Origin: CAZBBB01 sp964490005
Lineage (GTDB): Bacteria; Planctomycetota; B15-G4
Reading direction: 5' to 3'
Assembly: GCA_964490005.1 (NCBI GenBank)
Contig: CAZBBB010000079.1
Coordinates: 1-15,437, forward strand
Length of the DNA: 15,437 nt
Positions within the stretch are counted from its first letter, which is position 1. The number at the start of each line of letters is the position of its first letter. The notes beneath the pieces are model-generated. The model worked only from the letters and a program-made list of their open reading frames with translations, ran no database searches and was not told the origin of the DNA. Positions 1 to 6,975 of this stretch are shown here, piece after piece. The position numbers and the translations under genes are program-made.

Positions 1-2
1 AT

Positions 3-1586
3 CGCCTCCACCACCGAGAGGCCGAAGAACTCCTGGAGGGCGGTGCTGACCACGTGACCCTGCTCGGCCCTGGCAATATCGGGCCCTACCTGGACATCGC
101 CTGGCTCCCGGGGCTCACCGTGAGCGGCGAGCGACTGAGCGGAGTGCGCACCACGCTCTTCGGCGAGGGGGCCGACCCCGCCGGCACCGAAGACGCCGCC
201 GACGGCGGCGCAGAGCCGGCCGGCCCGGCGCGCGCGGCGATGGAGCGCGCGGCCGAGCAACTGCGCTCGGCCTCCGACGCGCTGCAGGCCGCCGAACGCA
301 GTCTCGCGGCGGCGCGCAACCGCGCGCGCTCGCTCGCGCAGGCCTCCTCCGCCGACGCCGCGCGCGCCGGCGAGCAATTGGAGGAACTCGCCGAGCGCCT
401 CGAGGCCGCGCAACCCGAATCAGGCCCCGAACTGCTCGACCGCACGCGCCAGCTCATGGAGGAGCTGGCGCGCCTCGCGCGGGCGGCGGCGGAGGGCGGC
501 GCGGCGGCCACGACGGCGGCGGCGCAGGCCGGCCAGCTCTCGATCGACGAGATCCTGGCGCAGCTGCGCGCGCGCGCCGCGCAGGCCGAGGCGGCCGGTC
601 CGCCCGACGCGCCGCCCGACCCCGCCGCGATGGACGCGCTCGCCGAGCGCCAGGACGAGCTGGCGCAGCGTCTGCAGCAGCTCATGCAGCGCCTGCAGGA
701 ACTGCCCGACCAGGGCTTCGCGTCGGCGGCCGAGCAAGCCGGCCGCGCCATGCAGGGCGCGTCGGACGCCCTGCGCTCGGGGCGCAGCGAGGAGGCGGCC
801 GCGCGCGAGCGCGAGGCGGCCGAGAAGCTCGAGCAGGCGGCGGGCGCGCTCGCCGGCGAAGGGCAGCGTTACGAGCGGCTGCGCCAGGACGAGGTGCTGT
901 TCCGCCTCAATGAAGAGCTGGAGAGCCTGCTCGACGCGCAGCGGGAGCTGACGGCCGAGACGGCCGAGGTGCAGGCCGCGCGCGCGCCCGACGAGCGCCT
1001 GCCGCGCAGCCAGCGCCGCACGGTCGAGCGCCTCGCCGACCGCGAGCGCGAACTCTCCGTGCGCGCCGAGCGCCTGCGCGCGGCGCTCGCCGAGGACGAG
1101 GCGGTCGCGTTCACCTTCGCCCTCGAGCGCACGCGCGACGACCTGGTGTCGGTGGCCGAGCGCCTCGCCGCCGAGGAGACGGGCCGCTGGGTCGCGGCGG
1201 GCCAGGCCGACGTCGAGCGCCGCCTCTCCGACCTGCTCGCGGTGCTCGACGACGAGCTGAAGCGGCGCAAGGACGCGCAGCTGGAGGAGCCGCCCGAGGG
1301 GCAGTCGCAGCCGCCGCCCGAGACCCGGCCGGGGCTGGTGCCGACGGTCGCCGAGCTGCTGCTGGTGCAACGCCTCGAGCAGTCGGCGCTGGCGCGGCTG
1401 GAGAACTTCGCCCGGCTCAATCCCGAGCTCGACGACGAGGAGGGCCTGGGCGAGATCGAGCGGCAGCTGCTCGAGCGCTGGTCGGCCGAACACGTGCAGG
1501 TCACCGAGATGTTCCGCAAGATGATCCCGACCGAGGGGGCCGGCGCGCCGAGCCCCGCCCCCGAGACGCCGCAGGAGGGCCGATGA
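3..1586 (+). CDS. Large Ala/Glu/Arg-rich coiled-coil protein, 5' partial (resembles C-terminal part of DUF4175-type proteins)
   Basis: The reading frame is open from the left edge (first full codon at position 3) to TGA at 1584-1586, so the gene starts outside the window. An in-frame GTG at 54 could be a start, but codons 5' of it still look coding: all first positions are G or C. From about codon 75 onward the protein is almost entirely charged heptad-like helix rich in Ala, Glu, Arg, Gln and Leu. One stretch, ERQDELAQRLQQLMQRLQEL, is followed by a segment in which an AEQAGRAMQ motif precedes ALRSG. This alternation of Gln-rich helix and A..M..A..L..G segments resembles the C-terminal half of DUF4175-like proteins. 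In other bacteria such proteins sit beside BatA/VWA-type genes; that comparison is from memory. No enzyme motif is visible. Its stop overlaps the next start as ATGA, so the three plus-strand genes are probably co-transcribed. A structural or scaffolding role in the envelope is inference. Confidence 0.7.
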   Translation, partial: RLHHREAEELLEGGADHVTLLGPGNIGPYLDIAWLPGLTVSGERLSGVRTTLFGEGADPAGTEDAADGGAEPAGPARAAMERAAEQLRSASDALQAAERSLAAARNRARSLAQASSADAARAGEQLEELAERLEAAQPESGPELLDRTRQLMEELARLARAAAEGGAAATTAAAQAGQLSIDEILAQLRARAAQAEAAGPPDAPPDPAAMDALAERQDELAQRLQQLMQRLQELPDQGFASAAEQAGRAMQGASDALRSGRSEEAAAREREAAEKLEQAAGALAGEGQRYERLRQDEVLFRLNEELESLLDAQRELTAETAEVQAARAPDERLPRSQRRTVERLADRERELSVRAERLRAALAEDEAVAFTFALERTRDDLVSVAERLAAEETGRWVAAGQADVERRLSDLLAVLDDELKRRKDAQLEEPPEGQSQPPPETRPGLVPTVAELLLVQRLEQSALARLENFARLNPELDDEEGLGEIERQLLERWSAEHVQVTEMFRKMIPTEGAGAPSPAPETPQEGR

Positions 1587-2233
1587 TCTTCGTCCAGCTG
1601 TGCGGGGCGGCGTGCGCGGCGCTCTGGTCCGTGACGGGCCTGCAGTCGGGCGAGGGCGTCGAGGCCCTCGTCGCGCGCGTGCAGGAGAACCTCGCCGCGA
1701 TCGACCGCGCCCTGGCGGAGGCGGCCGACGCGCCGCGCGCGGCCTCGCCCATCGAGCGGGCGCGCCAGGGGCACCTGGCCGCGATCCGCGACCTCGAGGA
1801 ACTCATCAAGAGCGTGAAGTACCAGCGCAGCCCCGAGAGCCGGGGCGGCGGCGGCCAGCCTCCGCCGCAGGGCGACTCGCCCTCGGGCAGCAGTCCGCCT
1901 CGCTCGAGCGACGGCCAGAGCGCGCCGCAGCCGCCCTCGAGCGGCTCGCGGGAGAGCGAGACGCCGCCGCCCTCGTCGAGCGCTTCGGGCGAGAACCGGC
2001 CGCAGGACGGCGAGGCCGCGGGAGGCGAGCCGCGCCCGGACCCTTCCGACGCGCCGCCGCCGCCGAGCCCGACCGACCGCTTCCTGCGCACCGACACCGA
2101 CGCGCGCTGGGGCGTGCTGCCGCCCAAGCTGCAGGAGCAGCTGCTCAACCTGCACGTCGACGACGTGCCCGAGCGCTATCGCGCCTTCCTCGACGCCTAC
2201 GTGCGTGCCGTGAACCGGCAGGAATCGCCGTGA
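1583..2233 (+). CDS. Small exported Pro/Ser-rich protein with conserved-looking C-terminal WG-LP/Y-R segment
   Basis: This 216-residue protein starts at the ATG that overlaps the previous stop (ATGA) and ends in the TGA that overlaps the next GTG. Residues 2-20 are hydrophobic (FVQLCGAACAALW) and look like a signal peptide. Residues 25-75 are helical. Residues 85-165 are low complexity, dominated by Pro, Ser, Gly and Glu, and probably disordered. The last 45 residues are well ordered: a RWGVLPPKLQEQLL segment is followed by VPERYRAFLDAYVRAVN. Small proteins ending in a WG.LP...Y..ly.aY pattern are common in planctomycete clusters with QW-repeat and von Willebrand or coiled-coil genes. I offer that as remembered family context, not a search result. 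The function is unknown; it is probably periplasmic and works with its two neighbours. Confidence 0.75.
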   Translation: MIFVQLCGAACAALWSVTGLQSGEGVEALVARVQENLAAIDRALAEAADAPRAASPIERARQGHLAAIRDLEELIKSVKYQRSPESRGGGGQPPPQGDSPSGSSPPRSSDGQSAPQPPSSGSRESETPPPSSSASGENRPQDGEAAGGEPRPDPSDAPPPPSPTDRFLRTDTDARWGVLPPKLQEQLLNLHVDDVPERYRAFLDAYVRAVNRQESP

Positions 2234-3312
2234 GCGCGGCCGGCCTGCTCGTCGCGGCGCTGATCGTGCCGGGGCTCGGGTCGGTCGGCGCCGGCGGCGT
2301 GGCGGGGCCGGCCGCGGCCTCCGACGTGCGCGGGGACGACCGGCTGCAGCTCGAGTCGGTCGTGGCCATCGTCGCGCGCGGCCACGCCTTCCTCGCGCGC
2401 CAGCAGAACGTCGACGGCAGCTTCTCGATCGTGCGCAACGAGTCGGGCAATGCGGCGCCGGTCGCGGTCACGGCGCTCGCGGCGCTGTCCTTCATGGCGG
2501 CCGGCCATCTGCCCGACCGCGGCGAGTACACGGCGCGCGTGCGCCATGCGATCGACTGGCTCGTCGAGCGCTGCCGCCACGACGGCTACATCACGACCGA
2601 CGCCGACACGACCTCGCGCATGCACGGCCAGGGTTACGCGCTGCTCGCGCTCACGCAGGCCTGGGGCATGGAGGGCGGCGACGACGCGCGGCGCGCGCGG
2701 CTGCGCTCGGCGATCGTCCGCGGCGTCGGACTGATCGAGACGACGCAGGGCGAGACCGGCGGCTGGTACTACGAGCCGCGCGCCACGCAGAACCACGAGA
2801 GTTCGATCACGGTCTGCATGATCCAGGCGCTGCGCGCGGCGCGCGACGCGGGGTTCGCCGTGAACCGCGACGTGATCCGGCGCGCCGAGGCCTACGTCGC
2901 GGCCTCGCAGAACGAGGTCGACGGGCGCTTCCGCTACATGCTCAACGACCCGCGCACGAGCTGGGCGCTCACGGCGGCGGCGATCTCGACGCTGAACGCG
3001 ACGGGCGACTACGGCAGCGAGCGCCTCGAGCTGGGCTTCTCGGCGCTGCAGCAGGCCGACCCCTTCACGGGCGGCGGGCGCTTCGAGGCCTTCCAGGACT
3101 ACGGCGCGCTGTACGCCGCGCAGGCCTACTGGTCGTGGCGCGACCCGGCGGCCTTCGGCCGCTGGTGGCCGGCCTTCGTGACCAGCTGCGCCGAGCGGCA
3201 GCGCCCCGACGGCTCCTTCTTCGACGGCGAGTACGGTCACGTCTACGCGACCGCGATCGTGACGCTCACGCTGCAGGTGCCGCTCGGGTACCTGCCGCTG
3301 TTCCGGCGCTAG
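2230..3312 (+). CDS. Secreted prenyltransferase/squalene-oxidase repeat (QW-repeat, alpha/alpha-toroid) protein
   Basis: The 360-residue frame starts at GTG 2230, overlapping the previous stop (GTGA). The frame is open upstream, but that part only shadows the neighbouring gene. The N-terminus is a hydrophobic, Ala/Gly-rich export signal ending near AAASDV. The body carries repeated QW-type motifs: Q-N-V-D-G-S-F near residue 60, TQGETGGWYYEP near 175, SQNEVDGRFRY near 230, and RQRPDGSFFDGEYGH near 325. It ends in a YATAIVTLTLQVPLGYLPLF segment typical of secreted planctomycete toroid proteins. The DxDD acid motif of squalene-hopene and other class II cyclases is not visible; the nearest sequence is DADT. 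The fold is therefore well supported, but cyclase activity is not. It may bind or process an envelope glycan, lipid or protein together with the two genes before it. It ends 46 bases from the convergent GalT-like gene. Confidence 0.85.
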   Translation: MSAAGLLVAALIVPGLGSVGAGGVAGPAAASDVRGDDRLQLESVVAIVARGHAFLARQQNVDGSFSIVRNESGNAAPVAVTALAALSFMAAGHLPDRGEYTARVRHAIDWLVERCRHDGYITTDADTTSRMHGQGYALLALTQAWGMEGGDDARRARLRSAIVRGVGLIETTQGETGGWYYEPRATQNHESSITVCMIQALRAARDAGFAVNRDVIRRAEAYVAASQNEVDGRFRYMLNDPRTSWALTAAAISTLNATGDYGSERLELGFSALQQADPFTGGGRFEAFQDYGALYAAQAYWSWRDPAAFGRWWPAFVTSCAERQRPDGSFFDGEYGHVYATAIVTLTLQVPLGYLPLFRR

Positions 3313-3358
3313 GCGCGCGCTGCGCGCAGACGCGGGTGCGGATGGAGGCTCGTCGCGC

Positions 3359-4447
3359 TCAGCTTCCCTGAAGCGCGGCGCGCAGGCGGGCGGCGGAGGT
3401 GGCGGGGCGTTCCTCGCAGACGTACAGGCCGAGCTGCTCGTAGCCGCCGAGCGGCTGCGTGTACGGACGCAGCTCGAAGAGCGGCGCGCAGCCCTCGCCG
3501 GAGTGGCAGACGAGGTTCCACGCCGGCTCGCGTCCCGAGGCGGCCATGAGGGCGGAGGTCGCGAGCGACAGGCGCGCGACGGCGAGGGCCAGCGCGTCGC
3601 GCGTCGGCGCGTCGAGGTGGTGCAGCCAGCCGCAGGCTGCGGCGCGCGGGACGACGAAGGCGTGCAGCGGGCGGCGCATGAAGGGCGGGACGAGCGTGAC
3701 GGCCCGCGCGTCGATGGTCTCGACCACGAGCGCGGCGGGCGTGTCGCGCAGCAGCGCCGCGGCGAGGTCGCGGGTGAGGCGCGGCTCGGCGAAGGGGCGG
3801 TCGACGAGCAGCAGCTGCTGATGGTCGTGCTCGACCGAGCCGCCCACCGTGCGGCCGCGGTTCTTGATCAGGCCGACGTGGCCGCGGTGGCCGGCGCCGG
3901 ACTCGGGGTAGCGGCCGTCGGCGTGGTGCAGCAGCCACTCCTCGGCGGCGGCCCACTGCGCGAACAGGGCCGCGGCGGTCTGCGCGTCGGCGCCGATCAG
4001 ACCGCCGTCGTGCCGCAGCGAGGACCACTGCACGAGGTGCACGCCGCGCAGTCCGCCGGCGCGGCGCGGCGCGGGCGCGGCGATCGGGAAGAGGTTCGGC
4101 GTGATCCACGCCAGGTCGTCGCCGGGCAGGGAGGCCAGGTCGACGGCCGGGCAGGTCGCGTCGCCGCACACGACGCAGTCCTCGGCGCGGAGCGGGGGGG
4201 CGAGGCGCCGCGCGCGCGCCTCGGAGTACGCGATCGGCAGGTCGAGGCGCGGGTCGAGCGCCTGCTCGCCGTCGGGCGCGTGCGCGGCGGCCGACTCCGC
4301 GCAGAGCGTGACGAGTCCGTCGAAGCCGAGGTCGTCGAAGGAGCGCGCGGCGGTGTTCGCGGTCAGCGCCTCGCGCGGCAGCGAGGCGGCTCGCGCGTGG
4401 GCCGTCGAACTCGCGCGGTGCGTCGCGCGCGCCGACGGGGAACTCAT
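3359..4447 (-). CDS. GalT-like nucleotidyltransferase/phosphorylase (HIT superfamily, galactose-1-phosphate uridylyltransferase family)
   Basis: The protein has 362 residues and starts at ATG 4447, whose ATGA overlaps the thiG stop. The GalT fold is suggested by a C-x2-C zinc-type motif (Cys91, Cys94, with Cys99 nearby) followed by an ITPNLFPIA segment. The active-site strand reads VGGSVEHDHQQ: His207-x-His209-x-Gln211 replaces the HPHGQ of classical GalT. His209 would be the nucleophile that carries the nucleotidyl group. The C-terminal half repeats the fold: NLVCHSGEG near 311-318, ELRPYTQPLGGYEQLG, then SAARLRAAL near 350-360, as in GalT C-terminal domains. The family moves NMP groups between sugar phosphates and nucleotides; close relatives include ADP-glucose phosphorylase. 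I cannot name the sugar. The N-terminal 85 residues are divergent. It is last in the minus-strand operon, so a role in nucleotide-sugar salvage next to thiazole synthesis is unexplained. Confidence 0.8.
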   Translation of the reverse strand: MSSPSARATHRASSTAHARAASLPREALTANTAARSFDDLGFDGLVTLCAESAAAHAPDGEQALDPRLDLPIAYSEARARRLAPPLRAEDCVVCGDATCPAVDLASLPGDDLAWITPNLFPIAAPAPRRAGGLRGVHLVQWSSLRHDGGLIGADAQTAAALFAQWAAAEEWLLHHADGRYPESGAGHRGHVGLIKNRGRTVGGSVEHDHQQLLLVDRPFAEPRLTRDLAAALLRDTPAALVVETIDARAVTLVPPFMRRPLHAFVVPRAAACGWLHHLDAPTRDALALAVARLSLATSALMAASGREPAWNLVCHSGEGCAPLFELRPYTQPLGGYEQLGLYVCEERPATSAARLRAALQGS

Positions 4448-5277
4448 GCGCCGCTCGGGGAGGACGCGGCGATCGTGCCGTGCACGGGTGAACTCGCGCT
4501 GGCCTGCTCGCGCCGCGGCATGCGGCCGGCGAGGAAGGCCGCGCGGCCGGCCAGCCAGGCGTGCTTCATGGCGAGCGCCATGAGCACCGGGTCGTCGGCC
4601 AGCGCGATGCCGGTGTTGAGCAGCACGCCGTCGACGCCGAGTTCGAAGGCCACGCTCACGTCGCTGGCCGTACCGACGCCGGCGTCGACGATGATCGGCA
4701 CGCCGGCGCGCGCCTTGATCGTCGCGATGTTGCGCGGGTTGAGGATCCCCAGGCCGCTGCCGATGGGAGCGCCGAGCGGCATGACGGCCGCGCAGCCGAC
4801 CTCCTCGAGGCGCAGCGCGAGCACCGGGTCGTCGTTGGTGTAGGCCAGCACCGTGAAACCCTCGGCCACGAGCGTGCGCGCGGCCTGCAGCGTCGCGAGC
4901 GGATCGGGCAGCAGCGTCTGCGGGTCGGCGAGCACCTCGAGCTTGAGCAGGTCGCCGTCGAGGGCCTCGCGCGCCAGGCGCGCGGTGCGCACGGCGTCCT
5001 CGGCGCCGTAGCAGCCGGCGGTGTTGGGCAGCAGCGTGATGCGCGCCAGGTCGAGGTGCTCGAGCAGCGAGCCGCCCGGGCCGGCGGGTTCGCCCAGGCC
5101 GATGCGCCGCACGGCCACGGTGACGCACTGCGTGCCGCTCGCGTCGAGGGCCGCGCGCATGAGCGGCAGCGTGGCGTATTTGCCCGTGCCGACGAACAGC
5201 CGCGACGAGAAGCGGTGGCCGCCCACGACCAGCGGCGCATCGCCGGGCACGCTCTCGACCTGCCGCCGTTCGTCCAT
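4444..5277 (-). CDS. thiG: Thiazole synthase ThiG
   Basis: ThiG condenses deoxyxylulose 5-phosphate, dehydroglycine and the sulfur carried on ThiS thiocarboxylate to form the thiazole phosphate of thiamin, in the cytoplasm. The 277-residue protein matches the family along its length: LFVGTGKY near 27-34, TVAVRRI near 53-59, LLPNTAGC at 82-89, KLEV with the Schiff-base lysine at Lys112, VMPLGAPIGSG near 165-175, PIIVDAGVG near 194-202 and LLNTGIALADDPVLMALAMKH near 219-239. The final segment GRMPRREQASASSP is also typical. A small difference is LLNTGIA where LNTAIA is usual. The ATG at 5277 gives the normal N-terminus. It is 29 bases downstream of the antiporter stop, and its own stop overlaps the GalT-like start. 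No Shine-Dalgarno is visible. A TACAAT box lies seven bases before the ATG. Confidence 0.96.
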   Translation of the reverse strand: MDERRQVESVPGDAPLVVGGHRFSSRLFVGTGKYATLPLMRAALDASGTQCVTVAVRRIGLGEPAGPGGSLLEHLDLARITLLPNTAGCYGAEDAVRTARLAREALDGDLLKLEVLADPQTLLPDPLATLQAARTLVAEGFTVLAYTNDDPVLALRLEEVGCAAVMPLGAPIGSGLGILNPRNIATIKARAGVPIIVDAGVGTASDVSVAFELGVDGVLLNTGIALADDPVLMALAMKHAWLAGRAAFLAGRMPRREQASASSPVHGTIAASSPSGA

Positions 5278-5284
5278 GGCCGCG

Positions 5285-5290
5285 ATTGTA
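5285..5290 (-). promoter_or_regulatory. Candidate leaderless -10 box ahead of thiG
   Basis: On the minus strand TACAAT is followed by exactly seven bases and then the thiG ATG. This is the spacing expected for a -10 element whose transcript begins at the start codon. There is no recognisable -35 and no ribosome binding site. A TACAAT by chance in DNA this GC-rich is uncommon but possible, so this is only a candidate internal promoter for thiG and the GalT-like gene. Confidence 0.35.
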
Positions 5291-5306
5291 GCGGCGCGCC
5301 GCGCGC

Positions 5307-6662
5307 TCAGGCGAAGAACAGCCAGGTCACCACGCCGAACAGCGGCAGCAGCACGGCGCCCGACCAGAGCAGGTAGCCGCCGAAGCCGGGCATCTTCACG
5401 CCGGCCGACTCGGCGACGGCCTTGACCATGAAGTTCGGGCCGTTGCCGATGTAGGTGTTGGCGCCCATCATCACCGCGCCGCAGGAGACGGCGGCGAGCA
5501 GCGCCCCGGCCTGCGCGCCCTTGTCCAGGACCTCGGCCAGGAAGCCGGGCGTCGTCACGCTCACGCCGTACTGGCCGGCCATGATCGAGCTGAAGGTCAG
5601 GTAGGTCGGCGCGTTGTCGAGCACGGACGAGAAGGCGCCCGTGGCCCAGAAGTACTGCCAGGGACGGTCGAGCCCGAGCGCGGGGCCGTGCGCGTTGAGC
5701 AGCAGCAGCGGGGGCGTCATGGTGACGAAGATGCCGACGAACAGCACCGCCACCTCGACGATCGGCCCGGCCGAGTAGGCGTTGGCGGCGCGCACCGACG
5801 GGCGCGTCGTGTACCAGGCCGCGCAGGCCAGCGCGCCGAACAGGCCTTCCTGCAGGCCGAAGGGCCAGCGCGCGCCGCCCGTGAGCCAGCCCTGCCCGCT
5901 CGCCAGGATCGTCAGCATGATGCCGCCCAGGAACAGCGCGTTGTGCGCGCCGTCGATGCGCAGCGGCACGTGCTCGACGACGCGGTCGAGCAGCGAACCC
6001 GGCGTGTCGCGCTCGTCGCGCACGAGCATGCGCTGGTCGAGCAGGTTGAACAGCGCGAGCAGCACGAGGTTGACGAACAGCCAGGGCTTCCAGAGCGAGA
6101 AGGTCCAGGCGAAGGGCACGCCGCTGAGGAACCCCAGGTACAGCGGCGGGTCGCCGAGCGGCGTGAGCAGGCCGCCGCAGTTGGAGACGATGAAGATGAA
6201 GAAGACGACGATGTGCGCGCGGCGGGGGCGATGCGCGTTGGCCGACAGCAGCGGCCGGATGAGGAGCATCGAGGCGCCGGTCGTGCCGATGAAGCTCGCC
6301 AGCAGGCCGCCGAGGGCGAGCAGGCCGGTGTTCGCCAGCGGGGTGCCGGAGAGCGAGCCGCGCAGGTGCACGCAGCCCGTGATCACGTAGAGCGCGGCGA
6401 GCAGCGAGATGAAGGAGACGTACTCCGCCAGCGACTCGCTGAGATGGTGCGCGCCTTCCGCGCCGCCGGCGATCAGCAGCCAGACCGCGGCCGGAAGCCC
6501 CAGCGCCGCGCTGAAGAGCGCCTTGTTGCGGTTGCTCTCCCACCAGTGCGGCGCGGCCAGCGGCAGGATCGCGATGCCCGCCAGCGTGAGCGCGAAGGGC
6601 AGCACGCTCCACGGCGGCAGCTCGAGCGTCTCCGCGGGCAGGGCCGTCAGAGCCAGCAGCAT
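5307..6662 (-). CDS. Sodium:proton antiporter of the NhaD/ArsB (ion transporter) superfamily
   Basis: This 451-residue protein is strongly hydrophobic, with roughly eleven or twelve membrane segments, and belongs in the inner membrane. The first half holds SFIGTTGASMLLIRPLL near 123-139 and SNCGGLLTPLGDPPLYLGFL near 160-179. The second half holds SSVLDNAPTYLTF and MGANTYIGNGPNFMVKAVAE. These paired re-entrant, Gly/Asn/Asp-rich motifs are characteristic of the NhaD-like branch of the ion transporter superfamily, which exchanges sodium for protons. The acid in SVLDNAP is the expected ion-site residue. The length is normal and nothing is broken. The gene sits between thiS (76 bases upstream) and thiG (29 bases downstream) on the same strand, where one would expect another thiamin gene. 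The substrate is assigned by family only; a role in exporting or importing a carboxylate or thiamin precursor cannot be ruled out. Confidence 0.88.
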   Translation of the reverse strand: MLLALTALPAETLELPPWSVLPFALTLAGIAILPLAAPHWWESNRNKALFSAALGLPAAVWLLIAGGAEGAHHLSESLAEYVSFISLLAALYVITGCVHLRGSLSGTPLANTGLLALGGLLASFIGTTGASMLLIRPLLSANAHRPRRAHIVVFFIFIVSNCGGLLTPLGDPPLYLGFLSGVPFAWTFSLWKPWLFVNLVLLALFNLLDQRMLVRDERDTPGSLLDRVVEHVPLRIDGAHNALFLGGIMLTILASGQGWLTGGARWPFGLQEGLFGALACAAWYTTRPSVRAANAYSAGPIVEVAVLFVGIFVTMTPPLLLLNAHGPALGLDRPWQYFWATGAFSSVLDNAPTYLTFSSIMAGQYGVSVTTPGFLAEVLDKGAQAGALLAAVSCGAVMMGANTYIGNGPNFMVKAVAESAGVKMPGFGGYLLWSGAVLLPLFGVVTWLFFA

Positions 6663-6738
6663 GGGAACGGCCGTCCGGCGGGGCGAAGCGCGGGAGTCTG
6701 CCCGGGCGCGGCCGGCGAATGCAAGGGGGGCGGCGCGC

Positions 6739-6975
6739 TCAGCCGCCGCCGACGAAGGTGACGATCTCGACCGTCTCGCCCTCGGCCAGCACGCGCGCGG
6801 CGTGCCGCGAACGCGGCACGATCTCGCCGTCGACCTCGACCGCGCACCGCGCCGCGCCCGCCCCGAGATCGGCCAGCAGACCGGCCACGGTCGTGCCGGC
6901 CGCCACGCGGCGGCTCTCGCCGTTGACGCGCACGCGCAGCCCTTCCTCGCGGGCCGAGGAGGGCGCGCCGCTCAC
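6739..6975 (-). CDS. thiS: Sulfur carrier protein ThiS
   Basis: The protein has 78 residues and starts at GTG 6975, overlapping the stop of the HPS-RraA gene as GTGA. ThiS is a ubiquitin-fold protein. Its C-terminal glycine is adenylated by ThiF and converted to a thiocarboxylate that donates sulfur to ThiG. The diagnostic parts are all present: VRVNGESRRV near the N-terminus, TTVAGLLADL, AVEVDGEIVPRSRHAARVL, and the tail VEIVTFVGGG ending in the required Gly-Gly. The first dozen residues (SGAPSSAREEG) extend beyond the usual ThiS start and may be a by-product of translational coupling; no ATG is available. ThiF, ThiO or ThiH and the other thiamin genes are not in the window, so the pathway must be completed elsewhere. 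Confidence 0.95.
   Translation of the reverse strand: MSGAPSSAREEGLRVRVNGESRRVAAGTTVAGLLADLGAGAARCAVEVDGEIVPRSRHAARVLAEGETVEIVTFVGGG

Noticed and set aside
54..57. GTGA overlap that would end an upstream gene and start the coiled-coil gene at 54
   Set aside because: The frame that stops at TGA 55-57 has few G/C first positions. The coiled-coil frame has G or C at every first position from 3 to 53, so the gene most likely runs in from the left edge.
3313..3327. GCGCGCGC-T-GCGCGC palindrome between convergent genes as a bidirectional terminator
   Set aside because: It has no loop of useful size and no T-tract on either side. Alternating GC is common by chance here.
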